From assembly GCF_000202635.1 (NCBI RefSeq), contig NC_015125.1:1674001-1738000 (forward strand): DNA of 64,000 nucleotides. The letters run 5' to 3'. Positions 33,647 through 42,441 of the stretch are shown one piece after another. This DNA is from Microbacterium testaceum StLB037 (GTDB taxonomy: Bacteria; Actinomycetota; Actinomycetes; Actinomycetales; Microbacteriaceae). Under the pieces are notes generated by a model that did no database searches, was not told the DNA's origin, and saw only the letters and a list, made by a program, of their open reading frames with translations. Position numbers and translations under genes: made by a program. The number at the start of each line of letters is the position of its first letter. Within the stretch, counting starts at the first letter, position 1.

Positions 33647-33737
33647 GGACCTGCGTGGGGGTCTGGGGCCTGGGCGCGGGTCAGGGAGCTGTGAGCGGCT
33701 CGGGGACCTGGGTGGCGCTATGGGGCCGGGGTGCGGC

Positions 33738-34889
33738 TCAGGACCTGGGGGCGGCGCTCGGCGAGAAGGGGCCGCCGGGAGCGAAGGCGTAGTCGGCGAA
33801 CCGCCTCCCCATGCGCTCGTACGCCGCGGCGTTGGGGTGCAGGCCGTCGTCGAGATCGCCGACCTCGGCCTCGGGCAGCAGCTCGCGTCCGTCGAGGCCG
33901 AACAGGAGAGGATCGTCGGACCGGCTGGAGAGGACCTCGTGCAGGACCTCCCGGACCGTGCCGAGGCTCATCGCGCCGCGATCGAGTTCTCGGACGTTCC
34001 CCGCGCTCGCCGCCTGCCCCGTCGCCGGGTCGATGACGGTCGGGCCCGGCATGCTCTCCAGCGACGGGCACGGGATCGGACCGAGCACCACGAGGGGCGT
34101 GGCGGGATGCCCCTCGCGAATGGTGTCGAGCACTCCGTGCAGCACCGGCGCGAATGCGCGCCGACGCATGAGGTCGCCGTTGACGACGTTGATGCCGATC
34201 TCGATGCTGATCGCCTCCGCCGGGTGGTCTCTGATCGTCCGAGCGACGAACGGATCGCCCACGGCGTTGCCGCTGAACCCGAGGCTGCGCAGGCTCACTC
34301 CGCCGCGGGCTGCGGCGATCGCGGGCCAGGTCCGGGTGGGACCGGATGCCTCGCCGCACTGGCTGATCGACGAACCGTGGTGCAGCCAGACCCGGCGAGT
34401 GTCGCGGGGAGGTTCGAAGGGGGCGTCGGCGCGGAGCGCCACGAGCTCCACCGCGGTGGTGTGGGGGAGCCACAGTTCGACGGACGACGTCGGTCTGTCG
34501 GCGCGGGGGAGGCGGAAGGACACTCGCGCGGGCGGTCGTTCCTGCGTCGAGGAGCCGTCCGCCGCCAGGAGCGTCTGCTCGTCGGCCGGGATCGAGACCG
34601 CATCCAGCCGCTCCCCGTCCACGACGAGTTCGACGAGGGCGAGCCCCCCGGGCGCGATGCCGATCACGGCGAGCTCGAGCTCGATCGCGCTCGCGCCCGT
34701 CGTGACAGCCACGCGGACGCCCGAGGTCATGCCGACGACGAAGTCGAATCCCGGGTCGGGGATCTGCCGGCGCGTCCAGTCGGGGAGCCGTCGCGGCGCC
34801 ACGCCGTACCGGCCGGGCGCGAACCCCAGAGCGCCCACCACCTCGGCTGCGGCGGAGGGGAAACGTGTCGTGTGGCGGAGTTCGTTCAC
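33738..34889 (-). CDS. SGNH/GDSL-type esterase
   Basis: A 383-residue esterase with an N-terminal beta-sandwich (about 1-165) and a C-terminal SGNH hydrolase. Block I is HHGSSISQCG with the catalytic Ser, block II has the Gly in LGFSGNAVGD, block III the Asn in IEIGINVVNG, and block V is DDGLHPNAAA with Asp and His. Such two-domain esterases deacetylate plant glycans, matching the beta-mannosidase nearby. No signal peptide is seen. The GTG start at 34889 overlaps the stop of the LacI gene (GTGA), so it is translated with the regulator. The enzyme is probably a cytoplasmic acetyl esterase; substrate is inferred. Confidence 0.88.
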   Translation of the reverse strand: MNELRHTTRFPSAAAEVVGALGFAPGRYGVAPRRLPDWTRRQIPDPGFDFVVGMTSGVRVAVTTGASAIELELAVIGIAPGGLALVELVVDGERLDAVSIPADEQTLLAADGSSTQERPPARVSFRLPRADRPTSSVELWLPHTTAVELVALRADAPFEPPRDTRRVWLHHGSSISQCGEASGPTRTWPAIAAARGGVSLRSLGFSGNAVGDPFVARTIRDHPAEAISIEIGINVVNGDLMRRRAFAPVLHGVLDTIREGHPATPLVVLGPIPCPSLESMPGPTVIDPATGQAASAGNVRELDRGAMSLGTVREVLHEVLSSRSDDPLLFGLDGRELLPEAEVGDLDDGLHPNAAAYERMGRRFADYAFAPGGPFSPSAAPRS

Positions 34890-35986
34890 GGTGTCGCCGG
34901 GCTCGGGCCGCTCGAGGCCACGCCGCCCACCGGCGGCGCGGTCACCGTGCGCAGCAGCGTCTCCACGAGACGCAGGCGGGCCGCATCGCCGCCGCGTACC
35001 GTCGATCCGGGGGCGTAGACGGGCGCCACGGGCGTGGCATCCCCCTCCTTCTCTTCGAGTGCGGCGATGAGGTACCGGGCCGCTCGCTCGCCCACCGTCG
35101 TCAGTCGCGGATCGATCGACGCGAGGTACGGATCGACGTCGTCGCCGTAGCCGGAGACGTGGTCGTACCCGACGATCGCGATGTCGTCGGGCACCCGCAC
35201 GCCGGCCGCTTCGAGCCCCGCCGCCAGTCCCACGGCGATCGCGTCGCTGCCCGCGAACACCGCGTCGGCGTCGGGCGCTTCGGCGAGGAGCATCTCGGCG
35301 GCGCGGTGGCCCCAATCGCGGCTGAAGCCGCCGTGCAGGACCGTGGCGGGGGTGAGGCCCGCCTCGCTCAGCGCGTCGGAGAAGCCGCGGGAGCGTTCGC
35401 GCACCGACGGAAGGTCCGCGGCGGCGGTCACGTGTGCGATCCGTCGGCGCCCCGCCTCGATGAGGGTGCGCGCGGCGAGCCTTCCTCCGGCGTGCTCGTC
35501 GGGGTGCACGCTCACCGCGCGGTCCGCATCGTACGGCCCGAAGGCGTGGACGACGGGGTGAGATTCGCTCGCGCCGATGTCGGCGATCGGGACGTCGGGC
35601 CCCTCGCCGATGACGATGATGCCGTCGACCTGCCGATCGAGCATGTGCCGCACGTGCTCGCGGCGAAGGGAAGCGTCGTGGCGAGCGTCGTAGAGGATGC
35701 TCGCCAGGTTGTGGTCGCTCAGGGCGCGGTTCACACCGATCAGCACGGGCATGCAGAAGGCACCGGCCGCGTTCTCGGCGAGCACCCCGATCGTGCGGCT
35801 GCGTCCGAGGGCGACGCTGCGTGCCAGCGCGTTGGGGCGGTAGTCGAGGTCGCGGGCGGCGTTGAGCACGCGTTCCCGCGTGGCCTCGGCGACGCGCCCG
35901 GTCCCGTTCATCACCTGCGAGGCCGTGGGGAGCGACACCCCCGCAGCGCGGGCGACGTCGGCCAGGCGCGCGGTTCTCTGGGGCAT
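34886..35986 (-). CDS. LacI-family repressor of the mannoside system
   Basis: A 366-residue LacI/GalR regulator. The helix-turn-helix is TARLADVARAAGVSLPTASQ followed by VMNGTGRVAEATRERV, with the hinge helix YRPNALARSVALGRS. The effector domain (RTIGVLAENAAGAFCMPVLI, and ADAVFAGSDAIAVGLAAGLE) is complete. GAGAGGA lies 7-8 bases ahead of ATG 35986. A palindrome of the same type lies ahead of its own gene (36033) and between the beta-mannosidase and the second importer (39922), so it probably controls all of these. The esterase is co-translated with it. Confidence 0.93.
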   Translation of the reverse strand: MPQRTARLADVARAAGVSLPTASQVMNGTGRVAEATRERVLNAARDLDYRPNALARSVALGRSRTIGVLAENAAGAFCMPVLIGVNRALSDHNLASILYDARHDASLRREHVRHMLDRQVDGIIVIGEGPDVPIADIGASESHPVVHAFGPYDADRAVSVHPDEHAGGRLAARTLIEAGRRRIAHVTAAADLPSVRERSRGFSDALSEAGLTPATVLHGGFSRDWGHRAAEMLLAEAPDADAVFAGSDAIAVGLAAGLEAAGVRVPDDIAIVGYDHVSGYGDDVDPYLASIDPRLTTVGERAARYLIAALEEKEGDATPVAPVYAPGSTVRGGDAARLRLVETLLRTVTAPPVGGVASSGPSPATP

Positions 35987-36032
35987 GGACTCATCCTCTC
36001 CCGGACCGATCGAACTGCTCGGACCCATCCTA

Positions 36033-36050
36033 TGCCAAAGCGGTTCGGCA
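36033..36050. promoter_or_regulatory. LacI-type operator, mannoside system, site 1
   Basis: TGCCAAAGCGGTTCGGCA is an imperfect 18-bp palindrome between the divergent LacI and serine-hydrolase genes. It matches the site at 39922 in 15 of 18 positions (consensus TGCNAAAGCGNTTNGGCA), so the regulator probably represses itself and the neighbouring hydrolase. Confidence 0.82.
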
Positions 36051-36063
36051 GTAGACTGGCGCG

Positions 36064-37270
36064 ATGACCGACGATGCTCTCCCACCGGTTCCGGCGACGA
36101 TTCTCCCCCGCGGCTACGCCCATCCCGCCTACGCCGGAGTGGCCGACGCGTTCGCTCGGGTGGTCGAGATGGATGCGGCCGGGGCGGCCCTGTCCGTGGT
36201 GGTCGATAGAGACGGTGGTCGACCTGTGGGGCGGTACCGACCCCCTCTCGGGGGCCGATTGGGTTCACGACAGCGCCACTCTCGCCTTCTCGGCGGCGAA
36301 GGGCATGATCGCGCTGTTGGCCGCGCAGCAGGTGCAGGCGGGTGCGCTCGATCCGCTCGCGCCGGTGGCCCGGTACTGGCCGGAGTTCGCGGCGGCAGGC
36401 AAGGACGGCATCACGGTCGCCGACGTCCTCACCCATGTCGCCGGGATGCCGACGCTCCCCATCGAGACGCCCGAAGACCTGCTCGATCCGGTCGGTCTCG
36501 CCGCGCGGGTCGCGTCGCGCGCCCCCGACTTCGCTCCCCGCAGCGCCCGCGTGTACCACGTGCTCAGTTACGGGACGATCGTCGGGGAGATCCTTCGTCG
36601 CGTGACCGGGACGGATGCCGCGACCCTCCTCCGCGAGAAGGTCGCCGACCCGCTGGGGGCCGCGCTGTGGTTGGGTCTTCCGGCATCCGAGGATCCGCGT
36701 TTCCTCCCCGCCCTCATGGAACCGATCGTGCCGCCGCCCGCGCCGGTGGGGACCCCCGAGGCATCCGGTGCCGCCTGTGCGGCGGCGTACCGCAGCACCC
36801 TGCAGATCGTGCCGCTGTTCGAGCGGGTCGATGGCGAGCTCGGCACCGAGCCCGTGAACGGCGTGCCTTTCCGTCGGGCACTCGTCGCGGGCGGTGGTCT
36901 CGTGGCCGACGCTCGCTCCCTCGCTCGCGTCTACGGCGCGTGCGTCGCGCCGGTCGACGGCGTCCGCCTGCTCGACGACGAGACGGTCGCCCGGGTCTCG
37001 CGCGACTGGCAGCACGGCATCCGGGAGCCCTCGTGCCTCCCGGGCGCTGCGCCGACCGAGCGGTGGGGGCTCGGATTCGAGATCTCGCACCCCCTCAACC
37101 GGATGCTCGGTGAGGGATCCTTCGGCCACTCGGGCATGGGGGGTCGACTCGCCTTCGCGCATGCCCCGTCGCGCACCGGGTTCGCCTTCGTCGGACAGAG
37201 GATGACGTTCCCGGCGCCGGGACAGGATCCCCGGTGGGCGCTCCTCCTGGACGCGCTCGCTCGGGTCTGA
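36064..37270 (+). pseudogene. Beta-lactamase-like serine hydrolase with an early frameshift
   Basis: A class C beta-lactamase/EstB-type hydrolase broken by a frameshift. From ATG 36064 the frame reads MTDDALPPVPATILPRGYAH through AALSVVVDRDG; the expected continuation TVVDLWGGTDPLSG is in another frame, so one base is lost or gained at about 36205-36215. The rest, in the second frame to 37270, is intact. It has the nucleophile motif SAAK (in LAFSAAKGMIALL), a YHVLSYG stretch where Tyr-x-Asn is usual, and FGHSGMGG near the end. The break lies in GTGGTCGATAGAGACGGTGGTCGA, which has a repeated GTGGTCGA. A sequencing error is possible; otherwise the gene is recently dead. It is divergent from the LacI gene across the shared operator. 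Confidence 0.8.
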
Positions 37271-37312
37271 CTCGCGACGCCGGGAGCCCGCCCGCGCGGC
37301 GGCGTCAGCGTC

Positions 37313-39841
37313 TCACCCTGTCGGCGCGGCCTGCTTCTCGGCCTCCAGCTGGGCGAGACCTCGATACGCGTCGTCTCGCGCGGTCGCGGCGCGGGCCGTG
37401 TGCAGGGCCGCCCGTACGGCCTCGACCGTGAAGGAGGCGGGAAGAGTCGTGCGGACGTGCCAGTCGGCGCTCTCGCCGGGCAGCAGGGTCTCGAGGGTGC
37501 GGTCGACGTGGGCGTCGGGGTCGATGCGGTCGACGAGCAACGTCGCATCCCTCAGGAGTGTGTCCGCGGTCAGCCGCACCACCACTCCGTCGGGCGCGGG
37601 CGTTGTCTGGACGTCGAAGCGGGGCGCGCTGTCCGGGTACTCGCGGTCGGTCCCACCCAGGAGGACGCTGCGGACGGGTCGCGCGTCGCCGGCGTCGGTG
37701 GCATCCGTCGTGCCCACCGTCGCGACGAGCAGCTCGTCGCCCGCGAGTCCGGTTGCGAGCGCGCCGAGCGGGACCTCGATCGCCGTGTGGGCGGGGACGT
37801 GTGCGTGCAGAGTGACACCGGCGGCGTGGCATCCACGTGTCCAGCGTTGGGCATCGATCGTCGCGTCCCACGGCTCGGCCGTGCTGTTGCAGGCGAACAG
37901 CGTCGGCGAGCCGTCCTCGTGCCGCAGGACGACGATGCGCGGGCGATACGCCTCGCGCACCGCGTAGGCGACGGGCTTGTACCGGTCGGCGACGTCGATC
38001 ATCGACCACGAGAGGGCGGGCCAGCAGTCATTGAGTTGCCAGACGATGGTGCCCCGGCAGAACGGCTCGAGGGTGCGGAAGCGCTCGATGCCGTACCGGA
38101 CGGCGCGAGCCTGGTCCAGCTGGGCGAGCCAGTACCACTCGTCGAAGTCGTGCGGGACGCCGAAGTGCGCGTCGAGCACATCGTTGATGCGCTCCGTTCC
38201 GCCCTCGGCCTTCTGGCGCTGCACCGATCCCGGCGAGAACGGCGCGGGGGACGCGTCATGCACGACCGCGTCGAAGGTCGCGCGGGCGGGGGGTCCCTGG
38301 AATCCGAACTCGGAGACGAAGCGGGGGCGCACGTCGTCGTAGGCGCGGTAGTCGTCGGGGATCCACCAGTGCACGATGCCGCGGGACGGGTCGTTCGGCT
38401 CGTCCCAGCGACCGCCCGACGAGGGGCTCCCGACGAGATACGCGCGAGCGGGGTCCAGCTCGGCCACGAGACGGGGAAGCAGGTCGATGTAGAAGCCCTC
38501 TCCCCAGGTCGCCCCGTCGAGCTTGTGCTCCCAGTCGTGGAGGAACCAGAACCAGAGGTTCTCGTTGTTGCCGTTCCACAGGGCGAGGCTCGGGTGGGAC
38601 ATCAACCGGGTGATGTTCTCGCGTGCCTCCGCCTCGACCTCGGTCGTGAACGGCTCCTCCTCGGGGTAGGCCGCGCACGCGAAGAGGAAGTCCTGCCAGA
38701 CGAGGATGCCGGCCTCGTCGCAGGCGCGATAGAAGTCGTCCGATTCGAACACGCCGCCACCCCAGACCCGCAGGAGGTTCGCGCCGAGGTCGAGCGTCTC
38801 CGCGATGCGACGGCGGATATCGGATGCCGTCACCCGGGCCGGAGAAGTGTCGTCGGGGATCCAGTTGAAGCCCCGGACGAAGAGCGGGATGCCGTTGACC
38901 GTGAGGCCGAACCCGCGTCCTTCGCCGTCCGGGACCTGCTCCACGACGAGGTCGCGGAAGCCGATGTGCTGCGTCCAGACGTCCAGCGCCGTCCCGTGCG
39001 TGTCGACGAGCGTCACCGTCAGTTCGTGCAGCGCCGCGCGTCCCATCCCGGTGGGCCACCAGAGTTCCGGGCGGCGCACGACCAGCTCGCCGCGAAGCCG
39101 TTCGGCGCGCGCGGGTGCCGGGATCCAGGTGCGAGCCCCGCCGACCTCGACGAGGACGCCGAGGTCGGCGTCGCGCCCCGTTCGCTCGGTGCGCTCGAGC
39201 TCGATGTCGAGGGAGACGACGCCGTCGGCGCCGAGCAGCCCCACGGTGGGGCGGACGGCGCTCAACCGCGCGGTCGACCAGGCTTCCACCTCGACCTCGC
39301 GCCAGATCCCGGAGCCTGGAAGGGAGGGTCCCCAGTCCCAGCCGAACGCGCACGCGTTCTTGCGGATGAAGGGAGACAGGCTGCTGAACACGGTCCACCG
39401 CGCGCCGAGGCGGTCGCGCTCCGCTTCGGCCGCCGCGACCGGGGAGCGGAGGGCGACGCAGAGCTCGGCGGATGCCGCGGCGAGTTCGGGCGCCGGTACG
39501 CGCCACGTGCGATGCATGTTGGTCAGGCGGGCGCGCTCGGCACCGTCGATCGCGACCGTGGCATGGGTGTCGACACCGTGGAACACGACGTCGATGCGCT
39601 CGGGTGTTCCGCCGACGCGGGGCAGGGTCGTGCGGTATTCCCAGTCGGATCGGCCGATCCACGACAGGCGGTGCTCGTTGTCATCGTCGAAGGGGTCGGG
39701 GATCGCGCCGGCGTCGCGCAGTGCCATGTGGACGTCCCCGGGAACGGGCGCGTCGAAGGTGCGCCCGGAGATTCCCTCGGGAACAGGGCCGGACAGGCTG
39801 CGCAGCAGCCAGAGGGGCTCGGTGGTGATACGGGTGAGCAC
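37313..39841 (-). CDS. Glycoside hydrolase family 2 beta-mannosidase
   Basis: An 842-residue GH2 enzyme of the exo-beta-mannosidase type, releasing mannose from the non-reducing end of mannan and glucomannan oligosaccharides. The N-terminal sandwich has PVPGDVHMALRDAG and RIDVVFHGVDTHATVAIDG. The active site is in FVRGFNWIPDD, RVWGGGVFESDDFY, the acid/base Glu in WNGNNENLW, and the nucleophile Glu in FVSEFGFQGPP; GTIVWQLNDCWPALSWSMID is also typical. There is no signal peptide, so it acts on imported oligosaccharides. It is divergent from the importer genes, with an operator (39922) in the shared promoter. Confidence 0.93.
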   Translation of the reverse strand: MLTRITTEPLWLLRSLSGPVPEGISGRTFDAPVPGDVHMALRDAGAIPDPFDDDNEHRLSWIGRSDWEYRTTLPRVGGTPERIDVVFHGVDTHATVAIDGAERARLTNMHRTWRVPAPELAAASAELCVALRSPVAAAEAERDRLGARWTVFSSLSPFIRKNACAFGWDWGPSLPGSGIWREVEVEAWSTARLSAVRPTVGLLGADGVVSLDIELERTERTGRDADLGVLVEVGGARTWIPAPARAERLRGELVVRRPELWWPTGMGRAALHELTVTLVDTHGTALDVWTQHIGFRDLVVEQVPDGEGRGFGLTVNGIPLFVRGFNWIPDDTSPARVTASDIRRRIAETLDLGANLLRVWGGGVFESDDFYRACDEAGILVWQDFLFACAAYPEEEPFTTEVEAEARENITRLMSHPSLALWNGNNENLWFWFLHDWEHKLDGATWGEGFYIDLLPRLVAELDPARAYLVGSPSSGGRWDEPNDPSRGIVHWWIPDDYRAYDDVRPRFVSEFGFQGPPARATFDAVVHDASPAPFSPGSVQRQKAEGGTERINDVLDAHFGVPHDFDEWYWLAQLDQARAVRYGIERFRTLEPFCRGTIVWQLNDCWPALSWSMIDVADRYKPVAYAVREAYRPRIVVLRHEDGSPTLFACNSTAEPWDATIDAQRWTRGCHAAGVTLHAHVPAHTAIEVPLGALATGLAGDELLVATVGTTDATDAGDARPVRSVLLGGTDREYPDSAPRFDVQTTPAPDGVVVRLTADTLLRDATLLVDRIDPDAHVDRTLETLLPGESADWHVRTTLPASFTVEAVRAALHTARAATARDDAYRGLAQLEAEKQAAPTG

Positions 39842-39921
39842 GGCGTTGTCCTCGTCTTCTCGGCGGGAGGGAGCGGATTTCGGATCGCGGTCTTGCGTCC
39901 GTCAGCGCTCGGGGGCTAATG

Positions 39922-39939
39922 TGCAAAAGCGCTTTGGCA
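39922..39939. promoter_or_regulatory. LacI-type operator, mannoside system, site 2
   Basis: TGCAAAAGCGCTTTGGCA is a near-perfect 18-bp palindrome in the 163-base gap between the divergent beta-mannosidase and importer genes. It matches the site at 36033 in 15 of 18 positions. One repressor bound here could control both directions. Confidence 0.85.
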
Positions 39940-40004
39940 ACTGCCCGACCAAAGTACATCACGCCCCGAGTCACCTGCAATCCGACTCAGAAAGAGAAGT
40001 TTCG

Positions 40005-41387
40005 ATGAAGAGACCACTCCGTTCTCGTCGCTGGGCGACGGCCGCCGCGTTCGTCGCGACGACGGCGCTGACCATCGGCGGGCTCACGGCCTGCAGCGGT
40101 GCCACGAGCACCGCCCCGTCCGACGGCCCCGTCGAGATCACCATCGGCAACCAGCCCGCCGCGACCGAGACCGCGCGGCTCGCCCTGTTCACCACCCTCG
40201 TGGACACGTTCAAGAAGCAGCATCCGACCTACGTGGTCACCACCACCGAAGACGGCTGGGACGCCCAGACCTTCTCCGCCCGCCTGGCCGGCGGCGATCT
40301 GCCGACCGTCATGGGGGTGCCTTTCACCGAGATCCGCGGGCTCATCGAGCGCAAGCAGGTGGCCGACCTGACCGACGCGGTGAACCAGCTCGGTGTGACC
40401 GACGTGCTCAACCCGCAGCTGGTCGACCTCGTCTCCGCCGACGGCAAGACCTACGGCGTGCCCACGATGGCCTACGCGATGGGTCTGGTCTACAACCGTG
40501 CGCTCTTCGAGAAGGCGGGTCTGGATCCCGCCGCCCCGCCCACGACGTGGGACGACGTGCGCAAGGCCGCCAAGCAGATCACCGACAGAACCGGCGTCCC
40601 CGGCTTCGCGCAGGTGACCACGAACAACCAGGGCGGCTGGGTGCTGGGCGCCGAGGCAGCCTCGCGCGGCGGCTCCCTCGTCAACGACGCGGGCGACAAG
40701 ATCACCTTCGACGACTCGGCGACCACCGACTCGCTCACGCTCCTGCACGACATGCGCTGGAAAGACGACAGCATGTCGCCCAACGGCCTGATGGGCGCGC
40801 TCGATCTCGCCCAGGCGTTCGCCGGACAGCAGGTGGGCATGTTCATCCTGCAGTCCGACGCCTACCGACCGCTGACCGAGCAGCTCGCCTTCCCGAGCGC
40901 CGACTTCGGCTTCGGCGCCATGCCGACCGCGTCGAAGGCAGAGGCGCCCACCACGCTGTCGGGGGGCAACATCGACATCGTCCGACCCGACGCGTCACCC
41001 GCGCAGGCGAAGGCGGCCGTCGAGTGGATCCAGCTCGCCGAGCTCGGCAAGTACACGGACAAGGATGCCGCGCGGGCGGACGCGCAAGCGCTGGCGTCGC
41101 AGGGTTCGGCCGTGGCCATCCCCGGTCTGCCCGTCGTGAACGCGGACGCGTACACGCAGTACCTGTCGTGGATCGCCGACCTCAACAACGTGCCGATCGA
41201 CAACTTCCGCCCGTACCTCGACAAGGTGGCGGAGCAGAAGGTGCAGTCGGAGCCGCCGGTGAAGGGACAGGACATCTACGCCACCCTCGACCCGGTCGTC
41301 CAGGCGGTGATCACCGACCAGAACGCGGACATCGACGCGCTCGTGTCGAGTGCCGCCGCGACGGCGCAGGGTCTGCTCTCGCGCTGA
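40005..41387 (+). CDS. ABC sugar importer, substrate-binding lipoprotein (mannoside system)
   Basis: A 460-residue family 1 solute-binding protein. The start (MKRPLRSRRWATAAAFVATT) and lipobox LTACSG show a lipoprotein anchored outside the membrane. The mature protein has the usual layout: VEITIGNQPAATETARLALF, GKTYGVPTMAYAMGLVYNRA and MGALDLAQAFAGQQVGMFIL. AAAGAGAAG precedes ATG 40005. With the two permeases after it, it imports an oligosaccharide, probably a beta-mannoside given the divergent beta-mannosidase. A strong hairpin (41395) separates it from the permeases, a common way to make the binding protein in excess. Confidence 0.93.
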   Translation: MKRPLRSRRWATAAAFVATTALTIGGLTACSGATSTAPSDGPVEITIGNQPAATETARLALFTTLVDTFKKQHPTYVVTTTEDGWDAQTFSARLAGGDLPTVMGVPFTEIRGLIERKQVADLTDAVNQLGVTDVLNPQLVDLVSADGKTYGVPTMAYAMGLVYNRALFEKAGLDPAAPPTTWDDVRKAAKQITDRTGVPGFAQVTTNNQGGWVLGAEAASRGGSLVNDAGDKITFDDSATTDSLTLLHDMRWKDDSMSPNGLMGALDLAQAFAGQQVGMFILQSDAYRPLTEQLAFPSADFGFGAMPTASKAEAPTTLSGGNIDIVRPDASPAQAKAAVEWIQLAELGKYTDKDAARADAQALASQGSAVAIPGLPVVNADAYTQYLSWIADLNNVPIDNFRPYLDKVAEQKVQSEPPVKGQDIYATLDPVVQAVITDQNADIDALVSSAAATAQGLLSR

Positions 41388-41394
41388 ATCGTGC

Positions 41395-41424
41395 GGGGCG
41401 GCGGTGAGCCCGCGCCGCCGCCCC
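41395..41424 (+). terminator. Attenuating hairpin between binding protein and permeases
   Basis: GGGGCGGCGG and CCGCCGCCCC form a perfect 10-bp stem with loop TGAGCCCGCG, 8 bases after the binding-protein stop. Partial termination or mRNA protection here would raise the amount of binding protein over permeases. The following 41465-41545 stretch is a C-rich CCCCG-type simple repeat. Confidence 0.75.
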
Positions 41425-41553
41425 GTGCTCCATCGCGTCTGGCCTCGCTCGTCGCACCGGTTCCCTCGCCCCGCCCCGCCCCGCCCCGTCGCTCCGCTCC
41501 GCCTCGCCCCGCCCCATCGCCCCGCCCCCCGCCCCGTCGTCCCGAGGAGTCCG

Positions 41554-42441
41554 ATGTCCGTCCGCACTCGACGTCGCCGCACGTCGCTGACGGCGCTCGC
41601 CGTCGCCGCGCCGACGATCGTGATCTTCGCCGCGTTCTCGTGGTGGCCGATCGTGCGCGGTGCTCTCATGAGCGTGCAGCGCCCGACCTTCGTCGGCCCC
41701 GTCGAATGGGTGGGGTGGAGCAACTTCGCGTACGTGCTCGCCGATCCGCAGCTGGGCCAGGCCGTCGTCAACACCCTGTGGTTCACGGCCCTCGCGATCG
41801 TGTTCGGCTTTCCGCTGCCGCTCGCCCTCGCGGTGGTGATCTCCACCGTGCGGGCGCGACGCCGCGGCCTCTACGCCGCGCTCGCCTACTTCCCGGTGAT
41901 CGTGCCCCCGGTCGTCGCGATCCTGCTGTGGCAGTTCGCGTACAACCCCGCTCCGAGCGGACTGTTCAACAGCATCCTTCGCGCGCTCGGCGTCGGACCG
42001 TTGGCGTGGTTGAACGATGCCTCCCTCGCGATGCCGTCGATCGTGTTGCAGGCGACCTGGGCCGCCGCCGGCACGAGCGTGCTGATCTACCTCGCGGCCC
42101 TCACCGCCGTGCGGCCCGAACTGTACGAGGCCGCCGCGCTCGACGGCGCCTCGGTGTGGAAACGGGTATGGCACGTGACTCTGCCGCAGATGCGCACGAT
42201 GATCCTCGTCATGCTGTTGCTGCAGCTGATCGGCGCCGCGCAGGTCTTCACCGAACCGTTCCTCATGACCTCCGGAGGTCCGCAGAATGCGACCCTCACC
42301 ATCCTGCTGCTGATGTACCGCTACGCCTTCGGCGGCTCGGCCGACTACGGCGCAGCCACCGCGCTCGGCCTCCTCCTTGCGGTGGCCCTCGCCGTGCTCT
42401 CGGTGATCTACCTGCGCCTGACGAGGAGGTGGCAGGAGTGA
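41554..42441 (+). CDS. ABC sugar importer permease (MalF-like, mannoside system)
   Basis: A 295-residue permease with six helices, starting at LTALAVAAPTIVIFAAFSWW. The EAA loop is YEAAALDGASVWKRVWHVTL followed by PQMRTM. GAGGAG lies 7 bases ahead of the ATG. It ends RLTRRWQE with its stop overlapping the next start (GTGA). Just upstream is a C-rich simple repeat of about 80 bases between 41465 and 41545. Confidence 0.93.
   Translation: MSVRTRRRRTSLTALAVAAPTIVIFAAFSWWPIVRGALMSVQRPTFVGPVEWVGWSNFAYVLADPQLGQAVVNTLWFTALAIVFGFPLPLALAVVISTVRARRRGLYAALAYFPVIVPPVVAILLWQFAYNPAPSGLFNSILRALGVGPLAWLNDASLAMPSIVLQATWAAAGTSVLIYLAALTAVRPELYEAAALDGASVWKRVWHVTLPQMRTMILVMLLLQLIGAAQVFTEPFLMTSGGPQNATLTILLLMYRYAFGGSADYGAATALGLLLAVALAVLSVIYLRLTRRWQE

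Noticed and set aside
33647..33737. G-rich GGGGACCTG-like stretch as a small RNA or gene
   Set aside because: It contains no start with a ribosome site or stable single hairpin beyond the inverted repeat at 33607; it reads as degenerate tandem sequence.
41465..41545. C-rich CCCCG-type repeat as a regulatory site
   Set aside because: It is low-complexity sequence between binding protein and permease genes; no palindrome or promoter pattern was seen beyond the hairpin at 41395.
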